Below, in pieces: positions 26,055-34,712 of a stretch of 54,169 nucleotides of DNA. The stretch is taken from the NCBI GenBank assembly GCA_937862905.1, contig CALMCL010000015.1, positions 1-54,169 on the forward strand, in the 5' to 3' direction. Position 1 is the stretch's first letter. Every line of letters begins with the position of its first letter. A program made the position numbers and the translations under genes. Under the pieces are notes generated by a model. That model was not told where the DNA came from, searched no databases, and saw only the letters and a list, made by a program, of their open reading frames with translations. The stretch is from an uncultured Burkholderiaceae bacterium (lineage in GTDB: Bacteria; Pseudomonadota; Gammaproteobacteria; Burkholderiales; Burkholderiaceae).

Positions 26055-27101
26055 ATGACCCCCACTCACATCGACATCATTCAACCTGACGACATGCACG
26101 TGCACCTGCGCGACGGCGACGCACTGGGCACCGTTGTGCCGCATACGGCACACCAGTTCGCGCGCGCGATGATCATGCCCAATCTGAAACCGCCCGTGAC
26201 TTCGGCTGACATGGCGACAGCGTATCAAGCTCGAATTATGGCCGCCACCCCAGAGGGCGTTGATTTCACACCGCTGATGACCTTGTATTTGACCGATCGC
26301 ACCAGCCCAGAAGAGGTGGAAGCTGCGTTTAAAGCGGGAGTCAAAGGTTTTAAATTGTACCCTGCTGGCGCGACGACAAACTCCGATGCGGGCGTGACGT
26401 CGTTGGATCGTTGCTCGGCGGCACTTGAGATGATGGAAGCGCTTGGTTTGCCACTGCTTGTGCATGGTGAGGTGACCGATGCGGACATCGATATTTTTGA
26501 CCGCGAAGCTGTGTTTATTGACCGCATTTTGATTCCTTTGCGCGCACGCTATCCGAAATTAAAAGTCGTGTTGGAGCACATCACAACGCGTCATGCTGCT
26601 GAATACGTCGCCAGCAGTGAAGACGGCATTGCCTCAACCATCACCGCTCACCATTTGCTTTACAATCGCAATGCCATGCTGGTGGGTGGCATTCGTCCGC
26701 ATTATTTCTGTTTGCCTATCCTTAAGCGCGAATCGCATCGCGAAGCTTTGATTGCCGCGGCGGCATCGGGTAATCCGCGCTTTTTCTTGGGCACAGACAG
26801 TGCGCCGCATGCGCAACACACCAAAGAAAATGCATGCGGTTGTGCGGGTTGCTATACGGCTTTGCATGCGATGGAGTTGTACGCGACGGCATTTGAGCAA
26901 GTGGGTGCGTTGGATAAACTTGAAGGTTTTTCGAGTGTGTTCGGCGCGCAATTTTATGGTCTGCCATTGAATGCCCGTAAGGTTCGCTTACTTAAAGAGG
27001 AGTGGACTTTGCCTGATGCTTTGAGCTTTGTGGATGGGCAATCGTTGGTGCCTTTGAATGCAGGAGAAACGATGGGGTGGAAATTTGCAGGCATTGTTTA
27101 A
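26055..27101 (+). CDS. pyrC: Dihydroorotase (class II)
   Basis: PyrC cyclises carbamoyl aspartate to dihydroorotate in pyrimidine synthesis. The 348 residues match the E. coli-type class II enzyme. Zinc ligands are seen as HVHLRDG (residues 15-21), the carboxylated lysine as [17 protein letters not shown], further histidines in VHGEVTD and LEHITTRHA, and the catalytic Asp in [14 protein letters not shown]. The start is ATG 26055. It stands alone, away from other pyr genes, and a terminator follows 65 bp after the stop. Confidence 0.97.
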   Translation: MTPTHIDIIQPDDMHVHLRDGDALGTVVPHTAHQFARAMIMPNLKPPVTSADMATAYQARIMAATPEGVDFTPLMTLYLTDRTSPEEVEAAFKAGVKGFKLYPAGATTNSDAGVTSLDRCSAALEMMEALGLPLLVHGEVTDADIDIFDREAVFIDRILIPLRARYPKLKVVLEHITTRHAAEYVASSEDGIASTITAHHLLYNRNAMLVGGIRPHYFCLPILKRESHREALIAAAASGNPRFFLGTDSAPHAQHTKENACGCAGCYTALHAMELYATAFEQVGALDKLEGFSSVFGAQFYGLPLNARKVRLLKEEWTLPDALSFVDGQSLVPLNAGETMGWKFAGIV

Positions 27102-27165
27102 TTGTTAATCAAGTAGTCAATCAAGTGAATCAGCCGATCACATGCTTTTTTAGTACTGAATTACT

Positions 27166-27200
27166 CAGCCCTTCATCTAAAAATGAGGGGTTGTGTTTTA
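27166..27200 (+). terminator. Hairpin terminator after pyrC
   Basis: CAGCCCTTCAT (27166-27176) pairs with ATGAGGGGTTG (27183-27193) through a six-base loop with two G-T pairs, and is followed by TGTTTTAA. It is the first of two hairpins after pyrC. Confidence 0.65.
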
Positions 27201-27240
27201 ATTCAATCGCGATTTGATCATAATTTAATCATAAGAAGCA

Positions 27241-27280
27241 TCAAAAAACAGCCCTCCAATGTGAGGGTTTGTTTTTTGAT
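27241..27280. terminator. Second, possibly bidirectional hairpin between pyrC and the YafJ-like gene
   Basis: A TCAAAAAACA-GCCCTC arm pairs with GAGGGT-TTGTTTTTTGA through a CAATGT loop. Poly-A before and poly-T after the stem would let it terminate on either strand. The 375-bp gap 27102-27476 holds only these two hairpins and AT-rich sequence as far as I can see. Confidence 0.6.
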
Positions 27281-27476
27281 GGGGCAAGCAAGTGGAAAAT
27301 ACCTGTTTTCCACTTTTTTCATGTGTCAGCTATCAGCGAAGGCCGCGTTGATATGATTTGATGAGGCACTGCACAATCACAGTGCGACGGTTTTTGTGCG
27401 AAGGCTTTTTATTTTCGATACACTGGAGTCCACACTTCTTTTTTATTTTGATTTTTAATGGATTGATTGTATCGTC

Positions 27477-28253
27477 ATGTGCCAACTGCTCGGAATGAAT
27501 TGCAATACACCCACGGACATCGTGTTTTCTTTTGAAGGTTTTACCCAGCGGGGTGGTACGACGGATCACCACACCGATGGTTGGGGCATCGCTTTTTTTG
27601 AAGAACGCGCCTGTCGTTTGTTGATGGATTGCCAGCCATCGGCCACCTCCCCTGTGGCTCATTTGGTGCGTTCGTATCCGATTAAATCCTTGAATGTGAT
27701 TGCGCATATTCGCAAGGCGACCCAAGGTGAGGTGAATTTGCAAAACTGTCACCCTTTTGTTCGTGAAATGTGGGGACGGCATTGGGTGTTTGCACACAAT
27801 GGCAATTTGATTGATTTTTATCCTGAGTTGAATGGGCTGTACAGCCCGATTGGCTCGACCGACAGTGAGCGGGCTTTTTGTTATATGTTGCAAGAGTTGC
27901 GTCGTGTGTTTGAGGGGCGAACGGCTGCCAATCCACCCACGCCCGTGGAGATCAATGCGGCGTTGAAGCCCATTGCGGCACATATTGCTGATTTCGGTGT
28001 GTTTAACTTTTGCTTGTCGAATGGCCAAGTCATGTGGGCGCACTGCTCCACCCAGCTGTATTTTATTGTCCGCGAGCATCCGTTTACAACGGCTCACTTA
28101 TTGGACACCGATGTGTTGATTGACTTCGCCAATCACACCACACCCGATGACCGTGTTGCCGTGATTGCAACGGCGCCATTGACGGACAATGAGGTGTGGT
28201 ACAAAATGTTGAAGAATGAGTCCATGATGTTCGTCAATGGGCATCCACTTTAA
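27477..28253 (+). CDS. Class II glutamine amidotransferase (YafJ-like)
   Basis: These Ntn-fold proteins hydrolyse the amide of glutamine or a related compound; the true substrate of YafJ is not settled. The 258-residue protein starts MCQLLGMNC, so Cys2 becomes the N-terminal nucleophile once Met is removed. RGGTTDHHTDGWGIAFFE, AHIRKATQGEV.LQNCHPF and FAHNGNLIDF are the usual active-site strands. No clear ribosome binding site precedes ATG 27477, but the N-terminal Cys fixes the start. No glutaminase-dependent synthase domain is attached or encoded nearby. Confidence 0.9.
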   Translation: MCQLLGMNCNTPTDIVFSFEGFTQRGGTTDHHTDGWGIAFFEERACRLLMDCQPSATSPVAHLVRSYPIKSLNVIAHIRKATQGEVNLQNCHPFVREMWGRHWVFAHNGNLIDFYPELNGLYSPIGSTDSERAFCYMLQELRRVFEGRTAANPPTPVEINAALKPIAAHIADFGVFNFCLSNGQVMWAHCSTQLYFIVREHPFTTAHLLDTDVLIDFANHTTPDDRVAVIATAPLTDNEVWYKMLKNESMMFVNGHPL

Positions 28254-28610
28254 AAAAGTGAAATTTTTGGTTCTTTGTTGAAATTTAATTTTGAGAAAAT
28301 CAATAAAAAGAAATTAAATTGTGAATTCTTTGTGAAAAAGCAGATTTTGTACAAACAAACTGGCTCTACAATGTCTCACGCTGTGTAGGGGCTTTATGGA
28401 TGGTGAGCGGTCATTTGAGTTGGATGTTTATGGTGACCCTTTAATTAATGTTGCTGTGTTTTGTCACCAAAATGGTGCAAGATGCTGTAAAAAAGGTATG
28501 TTAAAGGGAAGCTCTTGGCTTAAACTGCGCGCATCGTTCTGGCTTTCCATGACCATTAACATGACAGTACGTATAAATTAAATTGGTATTCAACCTTTAA
28601 GGAGATTCAC
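28254..28610. other. Intergenic region upstream of the binding-protein gene
   Basis: This 357-bp AT-rich gap holds no convincing gene. A TACAAT box at 28367-28372 with only a poor -35 upstream is a candidate start point and would give a leader of about 230 bases. An ORF at 28396-28581 lacks any protein-like pattern and I do not accept it. GGAGATTC just before 28611 is the ribosome binding site of the next gene. Confidence 0.5.
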
Positions 28611-29816
28611 ATGTTGTTCAATAAATTAAGCTTGACTGCTGCAATTGCTGCTGCTTTTTCTTTGGCCGCTTGCGGTGGTGCTGCAAAAGATGAAAAAAAA
28701 GCCGATGGCGGTGCAGCGGCTGCTGGCGCAAACGTGATTAAAATTGCAAGCGTGAGCCCATTGTCTGGTGGCACTGCCAATGCAGGTAAAGACAATCAAG
28801 CTGGTGCTCAACTGGCCGTAGAAGAAGTGAATGCAAAAGGCGGTGTTGAGGTTGCAGGCAAAAAATACATGCTTGAACTCATTTCTGAAGACGACGGTGC
28901 GGATCCAAAACAAGGTACGATTGTTGCGCAAAAAATTGCGGATGACAAAAACATCTCTGCTGTGATCGGTCACTACAATTCAGGAGTGACCATGGCGGCT
29001 CAGCCAATTTATGCAAAAGCAGGTTTGGTGGCCATCACGCCATCAGCGACCAACCCAGATGTGACTGTTAAAGCATCAAAATCTGAGAGTGGCGGCACGT
29101 TGATGTACCGCATGGTGGCTCATGATGGCATGCAAGGCCCTGCGTTGGCCGTGTATGCACAGAAAAAAGGCGTGAAAACCATTGCCATCGTGGATGATGC
29201 GACCACATACGGTAAAGGCATGGCCGATCAAGTTGAGAAAAAAGCAAAAGAATTGGGTTTGAATGTTGTTTCTCATGATGCCGCCACAGACAAAACCACT
29301 GACTTCAAAAACATTTTGACAAAAATCAAAGGTGCGGGTGCGGATGCTGTGATGTGGGGTGGCTTGGATGACACCGCTGCAACATTCTCAAAACAAGCAC
29401 GTGAATTGGGCTTGAAATCATTGTTGTTGATGCCTGATGCCGTGTGCACAGACAACTACATCTCTTTGGCTGGCGAAGCTGCTGAAGGCACGATTTGCTC
29501 AGTGACGGGCGTGCCATTGGCTGAAATGAAGGAAGGGGTATCATTCAAAGAACGTTTTGAAAAACGCTTTGCAGGTCAAAAAGTACAAGGTTTTGCCCCA
29601 TTCGCTTACGACGCTGTGTTGACTTTGGTTGAAGCGGTCAAAAAAGCGGGTTCAACTGAGCCTGCAAAAGTAGCGGCTGCAATGAAAGGCATCACGGCCA
29701 CAGGTTTGAGTGGCCCGATCTCTTTTGACGATGCAACGGGTGAACGTAAAGACACCATGATCACCATCCAAGAAGAGAAAAACAAAGCTTTCGTGACGGT
29801 TGATAAAATCAAGTAA
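28611..29816 (+). CDS. Branched-chain amino acid ABC transporter substrate-binding lipoprotein (LivK-like)
   Basis: This is a periplasmic Leu/Ile/Val-type binding protein of the Peripla_BP_6 family. The 401 residues open with a lipobox signal (SLAACGG, Cys near residue 22), an Ala/Gly-rich linker, and then IKIASVSPLSGGTANAGKDN, VIGHYNSGVTMAAQPIY and ITPSATNPDVT, the usual ligand-cleft segments. AAGGAGATTCAC precedes the start. No livHMGF permease or ATPase genes flank it, so it is an orphan subunit here. The ligand cannot be told from sequence. A strong terminator follows 150 bp downstream. Confidence 0.92.
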   Translation: MLFNKLSLTAAIAAAFSLAACGGAAKDEKKADGGAAAAGANVIKIASVSPLSGGTANAGKDNQAGAQLAVEEVNAKGGVEVAGKKYMLELISEDDGADPKQGTIVAQKIADDKNISAVIGHYNSGVTMAAQPIYAKAGLVAITPSATNPDVTVKASKSESGGTLMYRMVAHDGMQGPALAVYAQKKGVKTIAIVDDATTYGKGMADQVEKKAKELGLNVVSHDAATDKTTDFKNILTKIKGAGADAVMWGGLDDTAATFSKQARELGLKSLLLMPDAVCTDNYISLAGEAAEGTICSVTGVPLAEMKEGVSFKERFEKRFAGQKVQGFAPFAYDAVLTLVEAVKKAGSTEPAKVAAAMKGITATGLSGPISFDDATGERKDTMITIQEEKNKAFVTVDKIK

Positions 29817-29965
29817 GCGCGAGTGACGCATTCGGGGTGATTCAGTCAAGGTGGTTCGGTCCAGGCGAATGAGTCACTTCAAGCCACTCGAAGCCGTTGT
29901 ATGAGCATGAGAAGTGTGTTGTACCTGTATAGACGTGCAGTGATGTTTTAAAATGCAACCACATG

Positions 29966-29997
29966 AAAACAGCCAAGTGAAAACTTGGCTGTTTTTT
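29966..29997 (+). terminator. Rho-independent terminator after the binding-protein gene
   Basis: AAAACAGCCAAGT and ACTTGGCTGTTTT form a perfect 13-bp stem with a GAAA loop, followed by TT. The symmetric A and T tracts would also terminate the convergent methyltransferase gene. The rest of the gap 29817-30185 holds no gene I can support. Confidence 0.88.
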
Positions 29998-30185
29998 CAT
30001 TCACAAACACCATGTGGCATGGCTTTATTGTTAAGCGCAAAATAAAACCCTGCATTGTCTGTATTGCGTTTGTTGAAAAAAATAAAGGTTTTGAGCGGAA
30101 CACCCGCACAAAATCGAATCCATTTCAAGTCAACCCACCTGGCAACCAATGGATGGTTGATGGTTTTACGACAGCGGGCTTGATG

Positions 30186-31361
30186 TTAGCGTTGTACGCT
30201 CAAACGCCATAATGAGGTCACTTCTTTTGAGCGTGCTTGGTGCAATGGGTCGTCTTTATCAAACGCTTTGCCGTGCTTGGGGCGTGCATCGTGCCGAGCA
30301 ATGACGCTCACGCCTGCTTGAGCAAACCAACTCAACAATTCCTCTCGTGTGCGCAAGCCCAAATGTTCGGCCAAATCTGACAAAATCAGCCAAGCTTCGC
30401 CATCGTCGGTCAAATGCTGTTGTAAGCCGTTTAAAAAACTTTTCAACATGTGGCTGTTGAAATCGTACAGGGCATGTTCAATCGCTGCATTTGGGCGGGC
30501 GGGCAACCACGGGGGGTTGCACACGATTAAAGGTGCACGCCCTTCTGGAAATAAATCCTTTTGTTGAAACTCAACCTGATAGGCGAAACCGAGGCGGTTC
30601 ATGTTTTCAAAAGCGCAATCGAGTGCTCGAGGGTTGAGATCAGTCGCCACGATGTGTTGCACGCCTCGTTTGGCGAGCACTGCAGCGAGTACACCCGTGC
30701 CTGTGCCAATGTCGAACGCCAATGTGTTCGTCGGCAAAGGGGCTTGTGCGACGAGCTCAATGTATTCGCCACGAACGGGTGAAAACACACCGTAATAAGG
30801 ATGGATTCGGCCGCCTGTTGCAGGCACATCGACCCCTTTTTTACGCCACTCGTGCGCACCAATGACGCCAAGGATTTCGCGCAAGGACACAACGGCATCG
30901 CCGTCTGTTGTGCCGTAGGCTTCAACACACGCGGCATGCACATCGGGTGCGCGTCGCAGTGGAATGCTGTAGCCCATGCTGAGCGGCAACAGCAGCATGC
31001 CCAGCACGCGTGCGCGTTGCGCTTGCGCTTGTCGATGCAGGTTGAATGCATCTTTTGCGCTGAGGCTGAGGGTTGTCATTTTGGTTTTCTTGGGTTTCTT
31101 GTCGATGCGACGACCCAAGGCTTGCAACAATTGCCGTGCATTTTGATAATCGCCTCGCCACAGCAAGGCCGTGCCCTCACAGGCGAGTCGATAAGCCACA
31201 TCGGCATTCAGGGTGTCATCGGCCAAAACCACACGTTTGGGGGGCGGTGAACCATTTTCAGAACGCCACAATGCGCTGTGTGGGCTGTCGTTCTCAATCC
31301 AATGGATGGTCGGTGCAGCACTTGAATGGGTGGGAGAAAGTGAACTTGAATGGTGGGTCAT
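30186..31361 (-). CDS. SAM-dependent methyltransferase with NPPW motif (MTS/PrmC-like domain)
   Basis: The 391-residue protein has a poorly conserved N-terminal half (about 1-215) and a C-terminal class I methyltransferase domain. SAM motif I is LAFDIGTGTGVLAAVLAKRG, followed by VATDLNPRALDCA, and the catalytic NPPW tetrapeptide in LIVCNPPWLPARPN. That tetrapeptide marks enzymes acting on amide or amino nitrogen (glutamine side chain of release factors or ribosomal proteins, or adenine/guanine bases). Whether this one modifies a protein or RNA is not decidable here. GAGG stands 6 bases before ATG 31361. Confidence 0.85.
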   Translation of the reverse strand: MTHHSSSLSPTHSSAAPTIHWIENDSPHSALWRSENGSPPPKRVVLADDTLNADVAYRLACEGTALLWRGDYQNARQLLQALGRRIDKKPKKTKMTTLSLSAKDAFNLHRQAQAQRARVLGMLLLPLSMGYSIPLRRAPDVHAACVEAYGTTDGDAVVSLREILGVIGAHEWRKKGVDVPATGGRIHPYYGVFSPVRGEYIELVAQAPLPTNTLAFDIGTGTGVLAAVLAKRGVQHIVATDLNPRALDCAFENMNRLGFAYQVEFQQKDLFPEGRAPLIVCNPPWLPARPNAAIEHALYDFNSHMLKSFLNGLQQHLTDDGEAWLILSDLAEHLGLRTREELLSWFAQAGVSVIARHDARPKHGKAFDKDDPLHQARSKEVTSLWRLSVQR

Positions 31362-31632
31362 GGTGGCCTCAAAAAATGATCAATCACTATAACACAGGCA
31401 CATGCAGCAGCGGCAACAGTGAGCAAGCGGCCGCCGAGCGATTGCGGGGTTATAAGCACTCCGAAAAATAAGACCCATTTGATGGGGTTTAATGAGGCGA
31501 GACCGCAGCGCTGCTTTTTTGGCGAGTTGCTCTTTGCTAAACATTGAGGCTTATTTAACAACAAATGGGCGTGCGGGGCGGGCATTCACTGCATTGTGGG
31601 TGTGCTGGGTCGTCGAGGTGCTCGACATCAAG

Positions 31633-31638
31633 TATAAT
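31633..31638 (+). promoter_or_regulatory. Perfect -10 box 6 bp before the radical SAM start codon
   Basis: TATAAT lies such that the expected transcription start (about 7 bases past the hexamer) falls on the A of ATG 31645. No good -35 box and no Shine-Dalgarno are visible. If used, the mRNA would be leaderless. Confidence 0.4.
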
Positions 31639-31644
31639 GTGGGC

Positions 31645-33165
31645 ATGATTACCCTCTCGACCCTCAACGCCCGTTTCTCGCATGCTTCGCTTGGCTTGCG
31701 CTACTTGCTTGCCAATTTACGTGAACATGCCGCCTACACGCGTTTGGCTGAATACACGATTAAGTCCCCTGTCAACGCCATGGTGGCCGATTTGCTCAGC
31801 GATTCGCCGCGCATCATTGGCTTTGGCGTGTACATTTGGAATGTGAATGAAACCCTTGCTTTGATCAAAGCATTGAAAATGGCCGCGCCAAAGCTCATCA
31901 TTGTGGTGGGTGGCCCTGAGGTGTCGTATGAAGTCGAGCAGCAAGAAATCACTCAGGTCGCTGATTATGTGGTCACAGGTTGGGGGGAAATCACCTTGCC
32001 GAAGTTGTTTGATGCCTTGATTCACGGGCCCAAGCCTTTGATGAAAGTCCATGTGGGTGTGCAGGCCAAGCTGGATGATTTGGTCATGCCGTATCACCTG
32101 TACACCGATGACGATTTGAAGCACCGCAATATTTATGTTGAAGCGTCACGCGGTTGTCCCTTTAAATGTGAGTTTTGCCTGTCGAGCTTGGACAAAACGG
32201 CCTGGGGTTTTGAGCTGGATCCTTTTTTGGTGGAAATGGATAAACTGTATGCCCGTGGGGCTCGCACTTTTAAGTTTGTGGATCGTACTTTCAACCTCAA
32301 GCCTGAAACGGGTCGTCACATCCTTGATTTTTTCTTAGACAAAATCAAGGCCGCACCCGAGGATCCGTTGTTTGCTCACTTTGAAGTGATTCCAGATCAC
32401 TTGCCCGACCTGTTGAAAGAGGCCATCAGCGCCTTTCCTGCGGGCAGCTTGCAATTTGAGTTGGGCATTCAAACCTTGAACACCACGGTGCAAAAGCACA
32501 TTTCGCGCAAAACCAATTTGGACAAGGCCTACGACAACATCACATGGTTGCGTGACAACAGCCAAGCGCATTTACATGTTGATTTGATTGCAGGTTTGCC
32601 CAGCGAGACCATGGGCAGTTTTGCCGAAGGATTTGATCGACTGTACGGTTGGCGTGCACATGAAATTCAACTGGGGATTTTGAAGCGTTTGCGCGGCACC
32701 CCCATCATTCGCCACACCGAACCTTTTCAGATGCGTTACAGTGACGCCCCCCCATATGAAATCATCAGCAACATGGATGTGAGCAAAGAAGAGCTGGATG
32801 AATTCAAACATTTCGCCAAATATTGGGATGGCATTGCGAATTCAGGGCGCTTCACGCAAACCTTGCCCCTGATTTTGGCGGACTCGCCGTATAAACGGTT
32901 TCACAGCCTGTCGCAATATTTGCACAACACATGGCAGCGCAGTCACAGCATTCCCCTCGAAACACTGTTCACCGAGGTGGCCAATTGGCTGGTGGCGCAC
33001 AGTGAGGCCGACTCTCATGGGCGCATGCGCGATGCTGTCACCGATGATTACATCAACAGTGGCTCTCAAGGTAAACTGCCGTGGATGAAACGCGGCTTGA
33101 CCATTGAAACCAAACAGCACACAGATGCCGCCTTGGCTCGTCAAGCCCGGCATCAAACGGCTTAA
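31645..33165 (+). CDS. B12-binding domain radical SAM protein
   Basis: I use ATG 31645 (MITLSTLNARFSHAS), because the 51 upstream codons look non-coding; the product is 506 residues. Residues about 1-135 form a cobalamin-binding Rossmann domain (IIGFGVYIWNVNETL, LIIVVGGPEVSYE, VTGWGEITLPKL). The radical SAM cluster motif CPFKCEFC (Cys171, Cys175, Cys178) follows, with a (beta/alpha) barrel to about 370 and a C-terminal region of the kind found in DUF4080 proteins. Members are methylases or lipid/cofactor-modifying enzymes, but the substrate of this subgroup is unknown to me. It is divergent from the NPPW methyltransferase and has no partner gene downstream. Confidence 0.9.
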   Translation: MITLSTLNARFSHASLGLRYLLANLREHAAYTRLAEYTIKSPVNAMVADLLSDSPRIIGFGVYIWNVNETLALIKALKMAAPKLIIVVGGPEVSYEVEQQEITQVADYVVTGWGEITLPKLFDALIHGPKPLMKVHVGVQAKLDDLVMPYHLYTDDDLKHRNIYVEASRGCPFKCEFCLSSLDKTAWGFELDPFLVEMDKLYARGARTFKFVDRTFNLKPETGRHILDFFLDKIKAAPEDPLFAHFEVIPDHLPDLLKEAISAFPAGSLQFELGIQTLNTTVQKHISRKTNLDKAYDNITWLRDNSQAHLHVDLIAGLPSETMGSFAEGFDRLYGWRAHEIQLGILKRLRGTPIIRHTEPFQMRYSDAPPYEIISNMDVSKEELDEFKHFAKYWDGIANSGRFTQTLPLILADSPYKRFHSLSQYLHNTWQRSHSIPLETLFTEVANWLVAHSEADSHGRMRDAVTDDYINSGSQGKLPWMKRGLTIETKQHTDAALARQARHQTA

Positions 33166-33302
33166 AACGTGATTCCTTGCTTGTGATTGCTGTGATGTCT
33201 TGCTTTTTTGATTGGCTTTAAGGGCGTGCGATCAACTTTTCAAAGCCGTTACTCACATGTGGACGAAGCCACATACCGCTTTGACCGCACGCGTTGATTT
33301 CT

Positions 33303-34250
33303 TTAATAACCCTTATTGAAATCCACCACGTGGCGCAGCGCTTGTCCCGTGGAAAAACGTTCCAAATTGTCTTTGAATATCTCAAACACCTCTTCGGGAA
33401 GGCTTGGGGCGGCCGTGTGCGAGGTCAACGTCAAATGAGGCGTGTCCCAGAACACATGATCGACGGGCAACGGCTCGTTGTGGTACACATCCAACACCGC
33501 TGCGGCAATCACGCCCGTTCGCAACGCTTCGGCTAAATCGGCTTCAACCACTGACTGCCCACGACCCACATTCATGAACACTGCATGCGCCGCCATTTTC
33601 GAAAAAAAAGTGGTATCAAAAATATCTTGGGTGTCTGGGGTGAGCGGCAGGATGTTAATCACATAATCAGCCTGTGGCAGCAGCACCGCCAAATCTTTTA
33701 AAGCGCCTACATCATCCACTCCAGAAATGGGGCGTGGTGCATGCATGATGCCAATGACACGCAGCCCCAAAGCCTTAAATGCATGTGCCATGCCGCCCCC
33801 AATGGAGCCCACACCCAGCAACATCACCGTCTTTCCGCGGATGACACCCGTCGTGTGCTCATGCCATGTGCGATGGACGAATGCATCATGATGGGCCCGC
33901 AGCTGTCGCTCATGCGCCAAAAGGTGGCTCAATGCATATTCAGACATGAGCGGGGCAAAAAGACCCTTGATGTTGGTCAACGTAAAGTGTGGCGGTGGCT
34001 CCATGCCCAGTAGGCGTTCGACACCTGCCCATGTCGATTGCAGCCATTTGAGGTTGGGCAGCAGGACAATCGCATCGGCTGCCAGATTGGGTTCGGCCAA
34101 CATCCATGTGACCTGCTGCCGCTTTTCGATTGATACTTCGCGTAACGCTTCAACCTGAGTGAAGGCTTGCCATGTTGAGGCATCTAAACCATGCACTTCG
34201 CTCAATTTGAGGTAAGTGTTGGCTGCTTTTGAAAGGATGACACCTATCAT
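33303..34250 (-). CDS. D-2-hydroxyacid dehydrogenase (GhrA-like glyoxylate/hydroxypyruvate reductase)
   Basis: The 315-residue enzyme belongs to the NAD(P)-dependent D-isomer 2-hydroxyacid dehydrogenases. The coenzyme loop is GVGSIGGGMAHAF near residue 145. Catalytic residues are in place: Arg in FMNVGRGQSVVE, Glu in YHNEPLPVDHVFW and His in TSHTAAPS. The pattern without an N-terminal ACT or extra domain resembles the GhrA group, which reduces glyoxylate and hydroxypyruvate. AGGGA precedes ATG 34250. It is divergent from the transporter gene at 34713. Confidence 0.88.
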   Translation of the reverse strand: MIGVILSKAANTYLKLSEVHGLDASTWQAFTQVEALREVSIEKRQQVTWMLAEPNLAADAIVLLPNLKWLQSTWAGVERLLGMEPPPHFTLTNIKGLFAPLMSEYALSHLLAHERQLRAHHDAFVHRTWHEHTTGVIRGKTVMLLGVGSIGGGMAHAFKALGLRVIGIMHAPRPISGVDDVGALKDLAVLLPQADYVINILPLTPDTQDIFDTTFFSKMAAHAVFMNVGRGQSVVEADLAEALRTGVIAAAVLDVYHNEPLPVDHVFWDTPHLTLTSHTAAPSLPEEVFEIFKDNLERFSTGQALRHVVDFNKGY

Positions 34251-34712
34251 ATTGCGTCCCTATTTGATTGCTGGAAGGTTGATTTTTTTTGAAAGAAAAA
34301 GTAGATGTCGCACAAAAAATGGGCAAATAGCGATCAAAGAAGCCATTTGGAAGCGTTGTTTTTTAATAAATGCAACTGTATTTTGATTTTGGTGTGAGAT
34401 TAATTATGTCGTTGAGTCGTTTTACGCCATAAATTCACATTAAAAAATATAAGTTTGCCACAAACTTTATCATTTTGTAATTTGTGCAGGATTAACTGTT
34501 GAAAAAACCTTATCTGACCTTATAATGCCATATCCTTTCGGGCTGATGAATGTGGTTGGAATGTGTAAATTGCATAAAAACAACTGCTTAATCTATTTTG
34601 GACTTTAAGTCTCGATCGGTTGAGGTAAGCCGTAAAGTAATAATAGCATGGGGGAGACAATCAAACGCCACCCCTGAAAAATAAGTGTCACATAAAAGTA
34701 AAAGGAAATATT
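34251..34712. other. Intergenic region between the dehydrogenase and the dicarboxylate/amino acid symporter
   Basis: This 462-bp AT-rich gap has no gene. It contains the promoter at 34499-34526 and a leader of about 180 bases whose second half includes GATCGGTTGAGGTAAGCC and a run of GTAATAATAGC, without a clear strong stem-loop by eye. Confidence 0.6.
34499..34526 (+). promoter_or_regulatory. sigma70-like promoter of the DAACS symporter
   Basis: TTGAAA (34499-34504) and a perfect TATAAT (34521-34526) are separated by 16 bp. The predicted start near 34533 leaves an unusually long leader of about 180 bases before ATG 34713. Confidence 0.7.

Noticed and set aside
28396..28581. 61-codon ORF upstream of the binding-protein gene
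   Set aside because: No good ribosome binding site, no recognisable pattern, and it lies in what is probably the leader of the next gene.
29985..30212. 75-codon plus-strand ORF after the binding-protein terminator
   Set aside because: It begins inside the terminator T tract and overlaps the 3' end of the methyltransferase gene on the other strand.
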